This document shows, piece by piece, positions 16,624-26,102 of a stretch of DNA of 64,000 nucleotides. The notes beneath the pieces are model-generated. The model saw only the letters and a program-made list of their open reading frames with translations, ran no database searches and was not told the DNA's origin. Every line of letters starts with the position of its first letter. Position 1 is the stretch's first letter. Where the stretch lies: NCBI GenBank assembly GCA_965228955.1, contig OZ245848.1:3720001-3784000 (forward strand), written 5' to 3'. The position numbers were made by a program, and so were the translations under genes. The DNA comes from JANSWY01 sp965228955. Its GTDB lineage: Bacteria; Bacteroidota; Bacteroidia; Cytophagales; Cyclobacteriaceae.

Positions 16624-16986
16624 AGGTAAGGAAGGTTCTAACTTTTTGATTATTAGTTAATTAATAGCAGGTGCTTAAATATATAACAATTGCAATAATT
16701 ATAAAAGCCTAATTTTTAAAAAGTTAGGGTTGTCTACCAATTGTATTCCAAAAAAATCTACAAAAACACCCAAATTGCACAATGTTGTGAATTAGTTATG
16801 ATTTATCGACATTAAGCAAACATTAAATTGCATTCTACATAGTACCGTTAATGGCAAAACAACAGAATTGTAAGATAAGTGATATTTATTCGTTAATTTG
16901 AGAGTTACAAAATCCGGTTTTTCCCAACTTATTTTGTTTAATTCGAGTAAAAGAAAAGACGTATAACGGAACATACCATTTTTTAA
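16624..16986. other. 363-bp intergenic region between divergent genes
   Basis: Strongly A/T-rich gap between the leftward 268-aa gene and the rightward SulP gene. It must hold both promoters, but I see no exact TAnnTTTG box, no convincing hairpin and no small gene. The longest minus-strand frame (16792-16974) has no start context or family look. Confidence 0.4.
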
Positions 16987-18585
16987 ATGTCAAACGATAA
17001 AAATAACCCCCTTAAAAACTTATCATCAGATTTACCTGCGGGACTGGTAGTATTTCTTGTTGCCATTCCATTATGTCTCGGAATTGCGTTAGCATCTGGA
17101 GCTCCAATGTTTGCAGGACTCATAGCAGGAATTGTTGGTGGAATTGTTGTTGGTTTTGCTAGTGGGTCTCAACTTTCAGTAAGTGGTCCCGCAGCGGGTC
17201 TAACGGTGATAGTGCTTAATGCTATTGATAGTCTAGGTACTTGGGAAGCATTTATCCTTGCTGTATTTCTTGCAGGACTTATTCAATTGATCCTTGGTTT
17301 CCTTAGAGCTGGTGTAGTTGGGCACTACTTCCCTGCGTCTGTAATTAAAGGTATGCTTGCTGCAATTGGATTAACGCTAATATTGAAGCAAATTCCACAT
17401 GCCTTAGGAGATGATAAAGATTATGAAGGTGATGACGCCTTTTGGCAGCCTGATGGGGAGAATACTTTTACGGAGATCATTCTGGCAGTTCAGAACATTT
17501 CAACTAGTGCATTAGTAATCAGCTTACTTTCTCTCGGAGTACTAATTCTTTGGGAAAGAAAGTTCATCAAAAGCATGTCATGGTCCAAAATTATTCCTGG
17601 TCCATTAGTTGTGGTATTTATGGGGGTTGGGTTAAATGCTCTTTTCAAAAACTACAATCCATCATGGTACCTATCTGGAGATCATCTTGTAAACCTTCCG
17701 GTATTTACAAGCTTCTCTGATTTTACTGGTGCATTCAGTATTCCTGATTTCTCTCAATTAACGAACACAAAAGTTTATACAGTTGCATTCACAATTGCAA
17801 TTATTGCAAGTTTGGAAACTCTTTTAAGTTTGGATGCAGTTGATAAATTAGATCCATATAAACGAATAGCACCCCAGAGCCGGGAGTTAAAAGCTCAAGG
17901 TCTTGGAAACATGGTTTCAGGGCTAATTGGAGGACTTCCTTTGACAGCTGTAATTGTCCGTAGTTCTGCGAATGTTGCTTCTGGTGCGAAAACTAAGGCA
18001 TCTGCGGTATTTCATGGTTTATTGCTACTTGGCAGTGTATTAATAATACCAAGGATTCTAAACTTAATTCCTCTAGCTTCTTTAGCTGCTATACTACTAG
18101 TCGTTGGATATAAATTAACTAATCCAAAGATCTTCAAACAAGCAATTAAGCAAGGCTGGTCTCAGTTCATTCCATTCATTGTTACAATTGTCGCGATATT
18201 CTTCAGTGACCTATTGATCGGTATTCTTGTAGGTATCGTCGTTGGAGTTGTATTTGTGGTAGTGACCAATGTGCATGAAGCGCTGGATGTTAAAATTGAT
18301 GGAAACAAATACAACATCAAACTAATGAAGGATGTATCATTCTTAAGCAAGGCCAAACTAAGAAGAACATTAGAAAATGTACCAGAAGGTTGTACTGTAG
18401 TATTTGATGGAAGTAAGTCGGTATTTGTGGATCATGATATAATAGAAACTATCCAGGATTTTGAACATACAGCTGATTTTAACAATATCACTGTCATGTA
18501 TATCAGGACAAAAGATGCCAAAGTACCACTATTCAGTTCAAATAATTATCCTGATGACGAAAATAATCTGAAAGCCACAGCGTAG
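16987..18585 (+). CDS. SulP family inorganic anion transporter with C-terminal STAS domain
   Basis: 532 aa. The start LSSDLPAGLVVFLVAIPLCL and GSQLSVSGPAAGLTVIVLNA are the SulP signature region; roughly 11-14 membrane helices extend to about residue 420. A short STAS domain follows (about 435-520, VPEGCTVVFDGSKSVFVDHD). SulP proteins carry sulfate, bicarbonate or other anions with Na+ or H+. Bacteroidota members are often next to a carbonic anhydrase gene; none is present here, so the substrate stays open. Confidence 0.9.
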   Translation: MSNDKNNPLKNLSSDLPAGLVVFLVAIPLCLGIALASGAPMFAGLIAGIVGGIVVGFASGSQLSVSGPAAGLTVIVLNAIDSLGTWEAFILAVFLAGLIQLILGFLRAGVVGHYFPASVIKGMLAAIGLTLILKQIPHALGDDKDYEGDDAFWQPDGENTFTEIILAVQNISTSALVISLLSLGVLILWERKFIKSMSWSKIIPGPLVVVFMGVGLNALFKNYNPSWYLSGDHLVNLPVFTSFSDFTGAFSIPDFSQLTNTKVYTVAFTIAIIASLETLLSLDAVDKLDPYKRIAPQSRELKAQGLGNMVSGLIGGLPLTAVIVRSSANVASGAKTKASAVFHGLLLLGSVLIIPRILNLIPLASLAAILLVVGYKLTNPKIFKQAIKQGWSQFIPFIVTIVAIFFSDLLIGILVGIVVGVVFVVVTNVHEALDVKIDGNKYNIKLMKDVSFLSKAKLRRTLENVPEGCTVVFDGSKSVFVDHDIIETIQDFEHTADFNNITVMYIRTKDAKVPLFSSNNYPDDENNLKATA

Positions 18586-18614
18586 AATATACATCAAAGT
18601 ATTACTTTACGATC

Positions 18615-18815
18615 ATGTTGAGCAGCCTAAAAGTAACGATATATAAATTCTTAGCCGCATACATAATAGTGTGCGGCTGCCTTTTTTCTGGCTGCTCCAG
18701 ACCAACAACCAAAAGGATTAAGACAATCAAACCAATTGCTCGTCACAGGTATTACAATCCAAAACGTGATAAGTACAGGAAGCGAACCAGAACGGTTGTC
18801 AAAAGACTTAATTAA
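18615..18815 (+). CDS. Small basic lipoprotein
   Basis: 66 aa. The lipobox is FSGC (Cys27), preceded by a hydrophobic stretch (FLAAYIIVCGCLF). The mature part of about 40 residues is strongly basic (RPTTKRIKTIKPIARHRYYN, then KRDKYRKRTRTVVKR) with no acidic domain. It may bind peptidoglycan, lipid A phosphates or nucleic acid; that is inference. It lies 29 bp after the SulP gene and 6 bp before the ggt gene, so all three are probably one transcript. Confidence 0.7.
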   Translation: MLSSLKVTIYKFLAAYIIVCGCLFSGCSRPTTKRIKTIKPIARHRYYNPKRDKYRKRTRTVVKRLN

Positions 18816-18821
18816 CCTAAC

Positions 18822-20513
18822 GTGAAATACTTTCCATTTTTGCTGGCTCTCCTAATTCTAGGCTGCCAGAATACTAAGACAGGATATCAGGATCAGAAGA
18901 CAGGAACCATGGGAGATTCTGCCATGGTTGTTACTACTCACCCACTTGCTACTCAAGTTGGTCTGGAAGTTCTAAGGAATGGAGGTAATGCTATTGATGC
19001 TGCAATTGCAATTCAATTCTCATTGGCTGTGGTTTACCCGGTTGCTGGAAATATAGGAGGCGGTGGCTTTGCTGTGATCAGGACAAAGGATGGAGACTTT
19101 CACACGTTAGATTTTCGTGAAAAAGCACCAAAAAGAGCCTACCGTGATATGTTTCTTGATAGTGACGGAAACGTAGTTGAAGGTTCAAGTACACTAGGGC
19201 ACAAGGCAGCTGGTGTCCCTGGTACGGTGGATGGAATGTTTAAACTTCATGAAAAGTTTGGCTCTATTCCGATGGAGAATTTGATACAACCTGCAATAAA
19301 CCAGGCAGTAGCAGGAGTAGAAATCAGCTCTTTCGATGCATTTAATATTAATAAATACCAGGACGCATTTAGAGAGGTTAATAGAGACAGTATTCACTTT
19401 CTTAAAAATGGAGAATGGAAAGAAGGAGATTCACTATTTCATAATGAGCTTGCAGGAACCTTATCATTTATTCGCGATTTTGGTCGTGATGGGTTTTATG
19501 GTGGTCTTGTAGCTAACCAAATCGTAGCTGAGTGTCTGACTAATGGTGGGTTTATTTCTAAAGAAGATTTAAGAGATTATAACGCAGTTTGGAGAGATCC
19601 AATTATTGGAGAGTACAGAGGTTACAAAGTAGTTTCAATGCCACCTCCGAGTAGCGGTGGAGTTGCAATAATGCAATTGCTACAAGGTGCTGAAGAATAT
19701 CCAATTAAAAAATGGGGTCATAACTCACCTGAAGCCATTCATCTCATGACAGAGCTGGAACGCAGAGTCTATGCGGACCGGGCCACATTTCTTGGAGACC
19801 CTGATCATTATAATGTACCTACTAAAATGTTGCTTAGTGAAGATTATAACGAAGAAAGGTTTGACAATATTGATTTAAATGCAGCCACACCTTCTGAAGA
19901 TATCAAAGAAGGAAAAGTTGATATCATCGAATCGGTAGAGACAACTCACTTTTCAGTAGTTGATAAGTGGGGAAATGCTGTAAGTCTAACCACAACGCTA
20001 AATGGCTACTTTGGCTGTAAAGTGATGGTAAAAGGGGCAGGTTTTTTCTTAAACAATGAAATGGATGATTTCAGTGCTAAACCAGGTGTCCCTAATTACT
20101 TTGGGTTAGTTGGTGCTGAAGCCAATGCCATCAAACCTGAGAAAAGAATGCTAAGTTCCATGACTCCTACAATAGTTGAAAAGGATGGAGAACTATCAAT
20201 GGTGATAGGAACTCCGGGAGGAGCAACTATAATTACATCGGTATTTCAAACTATTCTGAATGTAGTAGATCATGGAATGACCATGCAAGAGGCTATCAAC
20301 GTACCCAAAGTCCATCATCAATGGCTTCCAGATAGAATACTATATGAGAGAAGTCAATTAGACACTGCAACCATTATAGAACTGATTAAAATGGGTCATG
20401 AAGTAGAAGATCGTGGCGCCTTGGGTAGAATGGACTGCATACTGATTCATCCTGATGGAAAAATCGAAGGTGCCACGGATCGAAGAGGTGGTGGCGCAGC
20501 AATGGGCTACTAA
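18822..20513 (+). CDS. ggt: Gamma-glutamyltransferase, lipoprotein form
   Basis: 563 aa starting at GTG 18822. A lipobox LILGC (Cys15) makes it membrane-anchored, unlike the soluble periplasmic E. coli enzyme. The large-subunit region shows VLRNGGNAIDAAIAIQFSLA and VAGNIGGGGFAVIR; the autocleavage and nucleophile threonine is T374 in ETTHFSVVDKWGNA, followed by the small subunit with SSMTPTIVEKDGELSMVIGT and a C-terminal DRRGGGAAMGY. It hydrolyses or transfers the gamma-glutamyl group of glutathione and related peptides. Its stop directly abuts the stop of the convergent OmpA-family gene. Confidence 0.95.
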   Translation: MKYFPFLLALLILGCQNTKTGYQDQKTGTMGDSAMVVTTHPLATQVGLEVLRNGGNAIDAAIAIQFSLAVVYPVAGNIGGGGFAVIRTKDGDFHTLDFREKAPKRAYRDMFLDSDGNVVEGSSTLGHKAAGVPGTVDGMFKLHEKFGSIPMENLIQPAINQAVAGVEISSFDAFNINKYQDAFREVNRDSIHFLKNGEWKEGDSLFHNELAGTLSFIRDFGRDGFYGGLVANQIVAECLTNGGFISKEDLRDYNAVWRDPIIGEYRGYKVVSMPPPSSGGVAIMQLLQGAEEYPIKKWGHNSPEAIHLMTELERRVYADRATFLGDPDHYNVPTKMLLSEDYNEERFDNIDLNAATPSEDIKEGKVDIIESVETTHFSVVDKWGNAVSLTTTLNGYFGCKVMVKGAGFFLNNEMDDFSAKPGVPNYFGLVGAEANAIKPEKRMLSSMTPTIVEKDGELSMVIGTPGGATIITSVFQTILNVVDHGMTMQEAINVPKVHHQWLPDRILYERSQLDTATIIELIKMGHEVEDRGALGRMDCILIHPDGKIEGATDRRGGGAAMGY

Positions 20514-22133
20514 CTATTCCACAATACTGAATTCCACTCTCCTATTCATTTTTCGTGTTTCTTCAGATGCATTACTTGCGATCGGTTTTGTTCCACCAAA
20601 TCCTTTTCCTGAGATTCTCTTGCTATTAATGCCCTTCTCAACCAAATATCTTTTAACAGCATCTACACGGTGCTGCGATAATTCAATGCTCGCTTTTGAG
20701 TTTCCAGTGTTATCTGTATGACCAGCAAGAAAAATCTTAATGTCAGGATTATCCGTCATCATTTGAACCAGTAAGTCAAGTTCGCTTTCAGAACCTTTTA
20801 GAAAAACATCTTTGGCTCTTTCAAATAGTACGTGCTTTAGCGTTATCGTATTTCCTACGATAAGAGGTTCAAGTTCTATCACAAAATTCTCCTGAGTGAG
20901 TATATCATCAGAACTCATCGCTTCTTTATAGGTCAGGTACTTTTCTTTTTTTGATACTATTTCAAGAAACGAACCGCTCGGAACATCTAATTCAAAAGTA
21001 CCATTTCCCATGGATTCCAAAGATAAAGAGGTACCTCCTTGCTCTATCATAATATTTAATTCACTTCTGATTCCTGACTTTGTTTTTGCATCAATCACTT
21101 TCCCGGAGATTCTCACAAATCCAGGGGCCAACTCTTGTTTATCCGACTCTTCAACGATAATCGTAGTGGTATCCTTTCCGATATTAATTCTTTTGATATC
21201 ACCATAACCATCGGAATTCTGTGTTGATGTCAGATAGGCAATGTCTGAACCTGGTAGGAATGAAAAGGAGTGTTCTGCACCTTCCGAATTAATCCTGGAT
21301 GAAAGACTCACAGGAGTAGACCAATTCTTCCAACCTTCACCAATTCGTTCACTTATATATAAGTCAAAGCTTCCTTCACCAGAGTGACCATTTGAAGAGA
21401 ATATCAGATACTTATTATCTGGAGATATAAAACCACTTAATTCCTGAAAAGGTGTATTGATACTTTTCCCAACGTTTTTCAATTCACCCCAATTTCCATT
21501 GTCCATTAACTCAGAAATATAAACGTCCTCTACACCATAAGTCCCAAGTGATTGCAGACACAGCACAAGATGCTGTCCGTCGGCAGCCACAGATCCTGAA
21601 ATAAACATGGAGTTCTTTTTGAAATATGGGATTTCCAGGTTTATTGGTTTCTGCCATTTTCCATTCCTATACTCTGATATTGAAATCCCATTGGAAGAAT
21701 ATATATTTTGATTTCCATATTGTTGCGCAATCAACATGTACTTCCCTCCGTTTATGAAACCTAGAATTGAATTAATAAATTCAGTATTGACAGGAGCCCC
21801 AATATTCGTTGGCTCGGACCATCCAGAAACACTATCGTAGCGACTAAACCAGATGTCACCCAGATCCTGAATTCCCTTTATGTTGTCCGGGTGGTTCGCC
21901 CTTTCGAAGTAAAGGTCTGTTCCATTTGGATGGAATACCGGGTTTCTCTCATAGTAGATTGAATTCAGATTTGAAATTGATTCCAATTCTCCAGAGAACT
22001 CAATTTGAGCATGACTAACCATTGGATAGACCGTAAGAATTACAAAAGCCATTAAAACAAGGTTTAGTTTCAAATTCTGCACTTTTCCAATATTTACTTT
22101 CACTAATCCTTTAATATTTCTTGTTTTTATCAC
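20514..22133 (-). CDS. OmpA family protein with N-terminal PD40/WD40-like beta-propeller
   Basis: 539 aa (GTG start; a later ATG would shorten the n-region of the signal peptide). Export signal VLMAFVILTVYPMVSHAQ. Residues about 50-330 hold PD40-type propeller repeats (NPVFHPNGTDLYFERA, SPDNKYLIFSSNGHSGEGSF), about 340-420 a carboxypeptidase-regulatory-like domain, and 425-539 the OmpA peptidoglycan-binding domain (IFLAGHTDNTGNSKASIELS, NRRVEFSIVE). This architecture is common in Bacteroidota envelopes, including T9SS-associated PorE-like proteins. It binds peptidoglycan in the periplasm. Confidence 0.88.
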   Translation of the reverse strand: MIKTRNIKGLVKVNIGKVQNLKLNLVLMAFVILTVYPMVSHAQIEFSGELESISNLNSIYYERNPVFHPNGTDLYFERANHPDNIKGIQDLGDIWFSRYDSVSGWSEPTNIGAPVNTEFINSILGFINGGKYMLIAQQYGNQNIYSSNGISISEYRNGKWQKPINLEIPYFKKNSMFISGSVAADGQHLVLCLQSLGTYGVEDVYISELMDNGNWGELKNVGKSINTPFQELSGFISPDNKYLIFSSNGHSGEGSFDLYISERIGEGWKNWSTPVSLSSRINSEGAEHSFSFLPGSDIAYLTSTQNSDGYGDIKRINIGKDTTTIIVEESDKQELAPGFVRISGKVIDAKTKSGIRSELNIMIEQGGTSLSLESMGNGTFELDVPSGSFLEIVSKKEKYLTYKEAMSSDDILTQENFVIELEPLIVGNTITLKHVLFERAKDVFLKGSESELDLLVQMMTDNPDIKIFLAGHTDNTGNSKASIELSQHRVDAVKRYLVEKGINSKRISGKGFGGTKPIASNASEETRKMNRRVEFSIVE

Positions 22134-22184
22134 TTTTTTTATTTTATTTTATAATTCTGCAAAAAACCTAAACTTATAAAAATT

Positions 22185-22202
22185 GTCGTTACTTAAAACG
22201 AC
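22185..22202 (-). other. Leader hairpin upstream of the OmpA-family gene
   Basis: GTCGTT / AACGAC inverted repeat followed on the minus strand by AATTTTTAT. It looks like a weak terminator or a 5' leader structure of the OmpA-family transcript. Confidence 0.35.
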
Positions 22203-22233
22203 TCAGAGTATTTGCAAGTGTCTTGAATAAAAT

Positions 22234-22268
22234 TTATTTACCCGGTAAATTCTTTATCGGGTTTATTT
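22234..22268 (-). terminator. Terminator after the hydroxyacid dehydrogenase gene
   Basis: On the minus strand, AAACCCG...CGGGTAA with an A/T-rich inner stem lies directly after the stop of the dehydrogenase gene at 22271. Confidence 0.5.
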
Positions 22269-22270
22269 TT

Positions 22271-23191
22271 TTAATAGCCTTTGCTCTTACTCACTTCGTG
22301 TAATACATTTCTTCCTTCCACCATTCTTCGATAATTATCATAGATAATTGGAACAGCTGCTTTGGGATTTGTAATACTGGCATTATGAGGCGTCAATTTC
22401 ACTTTTGGATGGTCCCATAATGGACTGGATTCCGGGAGTGGTTCTACCTCAAACACATCAATAAACGCTCCATTCAATTTACCATTATCAAGAGCTTCCA
22501 AAATGTCAACTTCCTTTTGCTGAAACCCTCTCCCAACACTTATTAGGTAACAGGGTTTTTCCAGTCTATCAAACAACGAAAGGGACAAGTATCCACGTGT
22601 CTCCTCAGTCATAGGTAATAAACACACTAAAACATTAATTTCCCTAAAGAATCCTCCAGGATCATCCTCAATATGAGAGGTCACCCCCTCAATGTTTTTC
22701 CTTGATTTACTTAATCCATGAACTTCAAATCCAAGGTGTACTAGTTTAGTAGCAACATCCGAACCTAATACCCCCAATCCTAATATTCCAATTTTCACTT
22801 CTCTTTCAGGGAAAGTTGCCTGGTCCCAAACCTTGTTGTTCTGGTCAGCCTCAAACTTCTCCATCATTCTATGGTGCTGTAGCACTGCCATGATAACATA
22901 ATTACTCATGGAAGTTGAGATGGTGTCACTTACAATTCGTGTTACAGGTATTTCTGGTAATTCCGGGTCATTGAGTATGTGATCAACCCCTGCTCCCATT
23001 GAGCAGATTAATTTGAGATTGGGAAATTGCTTTAAGCACCCATAAGGATGTAACCATAAGACGGCACAGTTCACTTTATCAGGATTCTGCACCTCTGGAT
23101 AGATTTCGATATCCAGGGAGCTATCCAATTCAAACAACTCATTTTTCCATATTTGGCCATCCCTTGTGGGAGCAATAATTACAATACTCAT
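22271..23191 (-). CDS. D-2-hydroxyacid dehydrogenase, glyoxylate/hydroxypyruvate reductase A type
   Basis: 306 aa. The NAD(P)-binding motif is IGILGLGVLGSDVATKL; the catalytic Arg is in SVGRGFQQKE, the Glu in the DVFEVEPLPE segment and the His in LTPHNASIT. The size and the short N-terminal domain fit the GhrA branch, which reduces glyoxylate and hydroxypyruvate in the cytoplasm. A gene for a DNA glycosylase lies 40 bp upstream on the same strand and may share its transcript. Confidence 0.85.
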   Translation of the reverse strand: MSIVIIAPTRDGQIWKNELFELDSSLDIEIYPEVQNPDKVNCAVLWLHPYGCLKQFPNLKLICSMGAGVDHILNDPELPEIPVTRIVSDTISTSMSNYVIMAVLQHHRMMEKFEADQNNKVWDQATFPEREVKIGILGLGVLGSDVATKLVHLGFEVHGLSKSRKNIEGVTSHIEDDPGGFFREINVLVCLLPMTEETRGYLSLSLFDRLEKPCYLISVGRGFQQKEVDILEALDNGKLNGAFIDVFEVEPLPESSPLWDHPKVKLTPHNASITNPKAAVPIIYDNYRRMVEGRNVLHEVSKSKGY

Positions 23192-23231
23192 ATTACTTTG
23201 AAATACTCACTGCAAATTATCCAAGAACAAA

Positions 23232-23831
23232 CTAAAAATTGGGCTTACTAACCCATTTATTATCCTTCATAATAAATCTCCAGAGGAGAAGTGCATCCTC
23301 TTCGGCATAATCAACGCCAACACGTTTGCGTGCTTCAGTATTGAACCCATCAAAACCTCTATCCTCCATCCAGATTTCATTACCCTCAAACAAGCTCATG
23401 GAATCATGCCGGCGTTCTATGCCCAACGCCTTTGCCATACTTCCTGGCCCGGATGAAAGCGCTACTTTCGATCTCGACATTCCTCGTCTTTCTTCCATAA
23501 TATCAATTCCCTCCAATGGTTCAATCGCTCTAATAAGAACGGCATCAGCAAAATTCTTCTGATTTGTTACTACGTTAAATAGGTTATGAATTCCATAGCA
23601 TAGGTAAACATAGGAGAAGCCACCTGTTCCATACATTACTTCAGTTCGTGGAGTTCTTCTATTATATGCATGACAAGCCTTATCTGTTCTACCATTGTAT
23701 GCCTCAGACTCCACAATTATCCCTGAAGTTAGTCGACCGTTCATATTGGTGCATAGTACCTTGCCAATCAATTCACGTGCAATTTGTACCACATCTTCCC
23801 GTTCATAAAATTCTCGCGACAATTTACCCAT
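23232..23831 (-). CDS. DNA-3-methyladenine glycosylase, AAG/MPG family
   Basis: 199 aa. The family core is clear: LIGKVLCTNMNGRLTSGIIV, ESEAYNGRTDKACHAYNRRT, RTEVMYGTGGFSYVYLCYGI and the GPGSMAKALGI segment. In this family the first Glu of ESEAY activates the water for base removal, and the Tyr of the YVYLCYG strand intercalates in DNA. It excises alkylated purines and hypoxanthine in base excision repair. Full length, with no sign of damage. Confidence 0.93.
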   Translation of the reverse strand: MGKLSREFYEREDVVQIARELIGKVLCTNMNGRLTSGIIVESEAYNGRTDKACHAYNRRTPRTEVMYGTGGFSYVYLCYGIHNLFNVVTNQKNFADAVLIRAIEPLEGIDIMEERRGMSRSKVALSSGPGSMAKALGIERRHDSMSLFEGNEIWMEDRGFDGFNTEARKRVGVDYAEEDALLLWRFIMKDNKWVSKPNF

Positions 23832-23909
23832 GTTTAACTTTTCAATAACTTTTCGGGATACCTAAAAACATTATAATTGTACTCGAAAATTAAACAAACC
23901 TATTATACC

Positions 23910-24782
23910 ATGATAAAAATGAATGCACTTAAATCTGTTTTCGCAATAGCGTTCAGTTTATTTGTAACTGCAACATTCGCTCAGCAAATGAATATGCCGG
24001 CTCCAAGCCCATCTTCAACGGTTGAACAAGAGTTTGGATTAAGCACTATCACAATTGACTATTCAAGACCTGGAGTGAAAGGTAGAACTGTTTTTGGTGA
24101 TCTTGTACCTTACGGTAAAGTGTGGAGAACTGGAGCAAACGCTTCTACTAAAATCGAATTTTCATCTGACGTGAAAGTTGAAGGTAAGGATGTCCCTGCA
24201 GGAAAGTACGCAATCTACACTATCCCAAATGAGACTGAGTGGACTGTCATGCTTTACAAAGACTTAAGATTAGGTGGAAACGTTGCTGCTTACGATGAGT
24301 CACAGGAATTAGTAAGATTCAATGTAACTCCAGTTAAAATGGGAATGTCTGTAGAGTCTTTCACTATTGACATGAATGACCTAAGAGATGATTCTGCTAC
24401 TATCGGAATTATCTGGAGTGATGTTTATGTTCCAATCAAAGTTACTATCGATACGGAGAGTGCTGTTGTATCTCAAATTGAGAACTTTGCTAAAAATCCT
24501 CAGAGATCATTAGCTAACAACTATTACTCTGCTGCTGGTTACTACCTAAGCATTGAGAAGGATCTTGACAAAGCATTAGAGTGGATTACTGCTGCAGTTG
24601 AAATCAGACCTGAAGCATTCTGGATGTCTAGAAGAAAATCACTTATCGAAGCAAAGCTTGGTAATTATAAGGATGCTATCAAAACTGCTGAAATGAGCAA
24701 AGAGGTTGCTGAGAAAGCTAAGAATGCTGACTATGTGAAAATGAATAATGATTCTATCGCAGAGTGGAAAAAGATGAAGTAA
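23910..24782 (+). CDS. Secreted DUF2911 domain protein with C-terminal TPR-like helices
   Basis: 290 aa from ATG 23910, which begins the signal peptide (ALKSVFAIAFSLFVTATFAQ); an upstream ATG adds 11 residues of no signal character. DUF2911 covers about 25-170 (LSTITIDYSRPGVKGRTVFG, GKVWRTGANASTKIEF). Residues 190-285 form helical TPR-like repeats (NNYYSAAGYYLSIEKDLDKA). The family is abundant in Bacteroidota but without known function. A strong terminator follows at 24806. Confidence 0.88.
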   Translation: MIKMNALKSVFAIAFSLFVTATFAQQMNMPAPSPSSTVEQEFGLSTITIDYSRPGVKGRTVFGDLVPYGKVWRTGANASTKIEFSSDVKVEGKDVPAGKYAIYTIPNETEWTVMLYKDLRLGGNVAAYDESQELVRFNVTPVKMGMSVESFTIDMNDLRDDSATIGIIWSDVYVPIKVTIDTESAVVSQIENFAKNPQRSLANNYYSAAGYYLSIEKDLDKALEWITAAVEIRPEAFWMSRRKSLIEAKLGNYKDAIKTAEMSKEVAEKAKNADYVKMNNDSIAEWKKMK

Positions 24783-24805
24783 TTTCATCTCATAAATATT
24801 AAATG

Positions 24806-24836
24806 TAAAAAGACAGGCATAAGCCTGTCTTTTTGG
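24806..24836 (+). terminator. Rho-independent terminator after the DUF2911 gene
   Basis: Stem AAAAGACAGGC / GCCTGTCTTTT with loop ATAA and a T run. Classic form, 25 bp after the stop at 24782. Confidence 0.9.
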
Positions 24837-24839
24837 GTT

Positions 24840-25124
24840 TAGGTCGGCAATAATCTCCACATTTCTGTGGGTCTTTCGCCTGAAGTTATGGTTAGCAATT
24901 TCAACCAATTCAATAAAATTTTGCAATTTATCAAACCAGTTGAACAACGCTATTTAACAAGATTATCCAGCAATACAAAATTTTGAATGTTATATTTTTC
25001 CCGATAGAAATTTGAAGTTTATTTATTCAATTCCAGTTTATTATCATATGAAAATATGACTTTGAATTAAACTTTAGATTATCAAACAGTTAAGGAATAA
25101 TTGGGTCGTATTAAAAAAAATTAA
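24840..25124. other. Gene-free spacer
   Basis: A/T-rich stretch between the DUF2911 terminator and the stop of the leftward Gfo/Idh gene. I see no gene, tRNA or strong hairpin; minus-strand frames here run back over the DUF2911 gene and are shadows. Confidence 0.4.
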
Positions 25125-26102
25125 TCAGAATTGAAGCCCAATCTGAATCCTTACTTCATCCAGTAGACTGATTAACTCCAAACTGTCTTGCCACTTCATG
25201 AGTGGGCTCTCCTTCTTTTCTTTCCATAGACACTCCATGACATGTTGGGCTTCATAACTATACCCAATAGTATCGTAATCAAAAGATTTTTCCGAAGTAC
25301 TTCCTTCGGTAATTAATGAAACTGTGGTAGGTTCGTGAAATCGGGTATTAATTTTTATGGTACCATATTCACAATATATGATGGCTTCAGTTGGTGTATT
25401 TGCTGCAAGCGAACTTCTCAAAACTGCTGTTTGTTCAGTTGAATAACTGAATAACACTTTAGTCTCCCTGTCTACTGAGGTTTTAGAAAATGATCCTGCT
25501 GCAAGGACTTCAGTTGGATAACCTAAGATTGAAAGTGCAGCAAAAATTGGGTATATACCTACATCAAGTAAACTACCTCCTCCTAACTCTTTTTTCCAAA
25601 CTCTGTTCTCGGGATCAAATGGAGCTTTAAATCCAAAATCTGCTTCCACAGAGATAACTTCACCAAATTTCTTATTTGAAACAAGATCCAACACATATTG
25701 ATAGTGTGGTAAAAACCTGGTCCACATAGCCTCCATCAAAAACACATTATTGGCTTTCGCACAATCTATCATTTCTGTTACCTCGTCACTATCCATGGCA
25801 AAAGGCTTTTCACACAAGACTGCCTTTTTATGATTCATACATAGCAACGAATATGCAGAATGAAAGACATGTGGAGTGGCAATATAGACAACATCCACTT
25901 CAGGGTCCTGCGCAAGTTCTTCGTATGAACCATATGCAGATTCAGCACCAAATTCCAAAGCAAAACCTCGGGACTTCATCAAATCTCTTGAAGCTACTGC
26001 TTGAAGCTTGGCTCCAGGTAATGTCTTTAAGTCAGAGGTAAACTTCCTGGCAATTTTGCCAAGTCCCAGGATTCCCCATCTAATTTGTTGTTCTTCCTCC
26101 AT
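25125..26102 (-). CDS. Gfo/Idh/MocA family oxidoreductase
   Basis: 325 aa. N-terminal Rossmann fold begins RWGILGLGKIARKF, with the family EKP motif in AVLCEKPFAMDSDEVTEM and a C-terminal alpha/beta domain (GGGSLLDVGIYPIFAALSIL). The family oxidises or reduces sugars and inositols with NAD(P). Its start lies inside the end of the sodium:solute symporter gene (23-bp overlap), so the two are translated together. It is the last gene of the sugar module 31430-25125; the substrate is unknown. Confidence 0.88.
   Translation of the reverse strand: MEEEQQIRWGILGLGKIARKFTSDLKTLPGAKLQAVASRDLMKSRGFALEFGAESAYGSYEELAQDPEVDVVYIATPHVFHSAYSLLCMNHKKAVLCEKPFAMDSDEVTEMIDCAKANNVFLMEAMWTRFLPHYQYVLDLVSNKKFGEVISVEADFGFKAPFDPENRVWKKELGGGSLLDVGIYPIFAALSILGYPTEVLAAGSFSKTSVDRETKVLFSYSTEQTAVLRSSLAANTPTEAIIYCEYGTIKINTRFHEPTTVSLITEGSTSEKSFDYDTIGYSYEAQHVMECLWKEKKESPLMKWQDSLELISLLDEVRIQIGLQF

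Noticed and set aside
16792..16974. Minus-strand 60-residue frame in the promoter gap
   Set aside because: No start context, low-complexity residues, crosses the region where SulP promoter elements should be.
24639..24947. Minus-strand 102-residue frame
   Set aside because: Covers the end of the DUF2911 gene and its terminator, and has no recognisable features.
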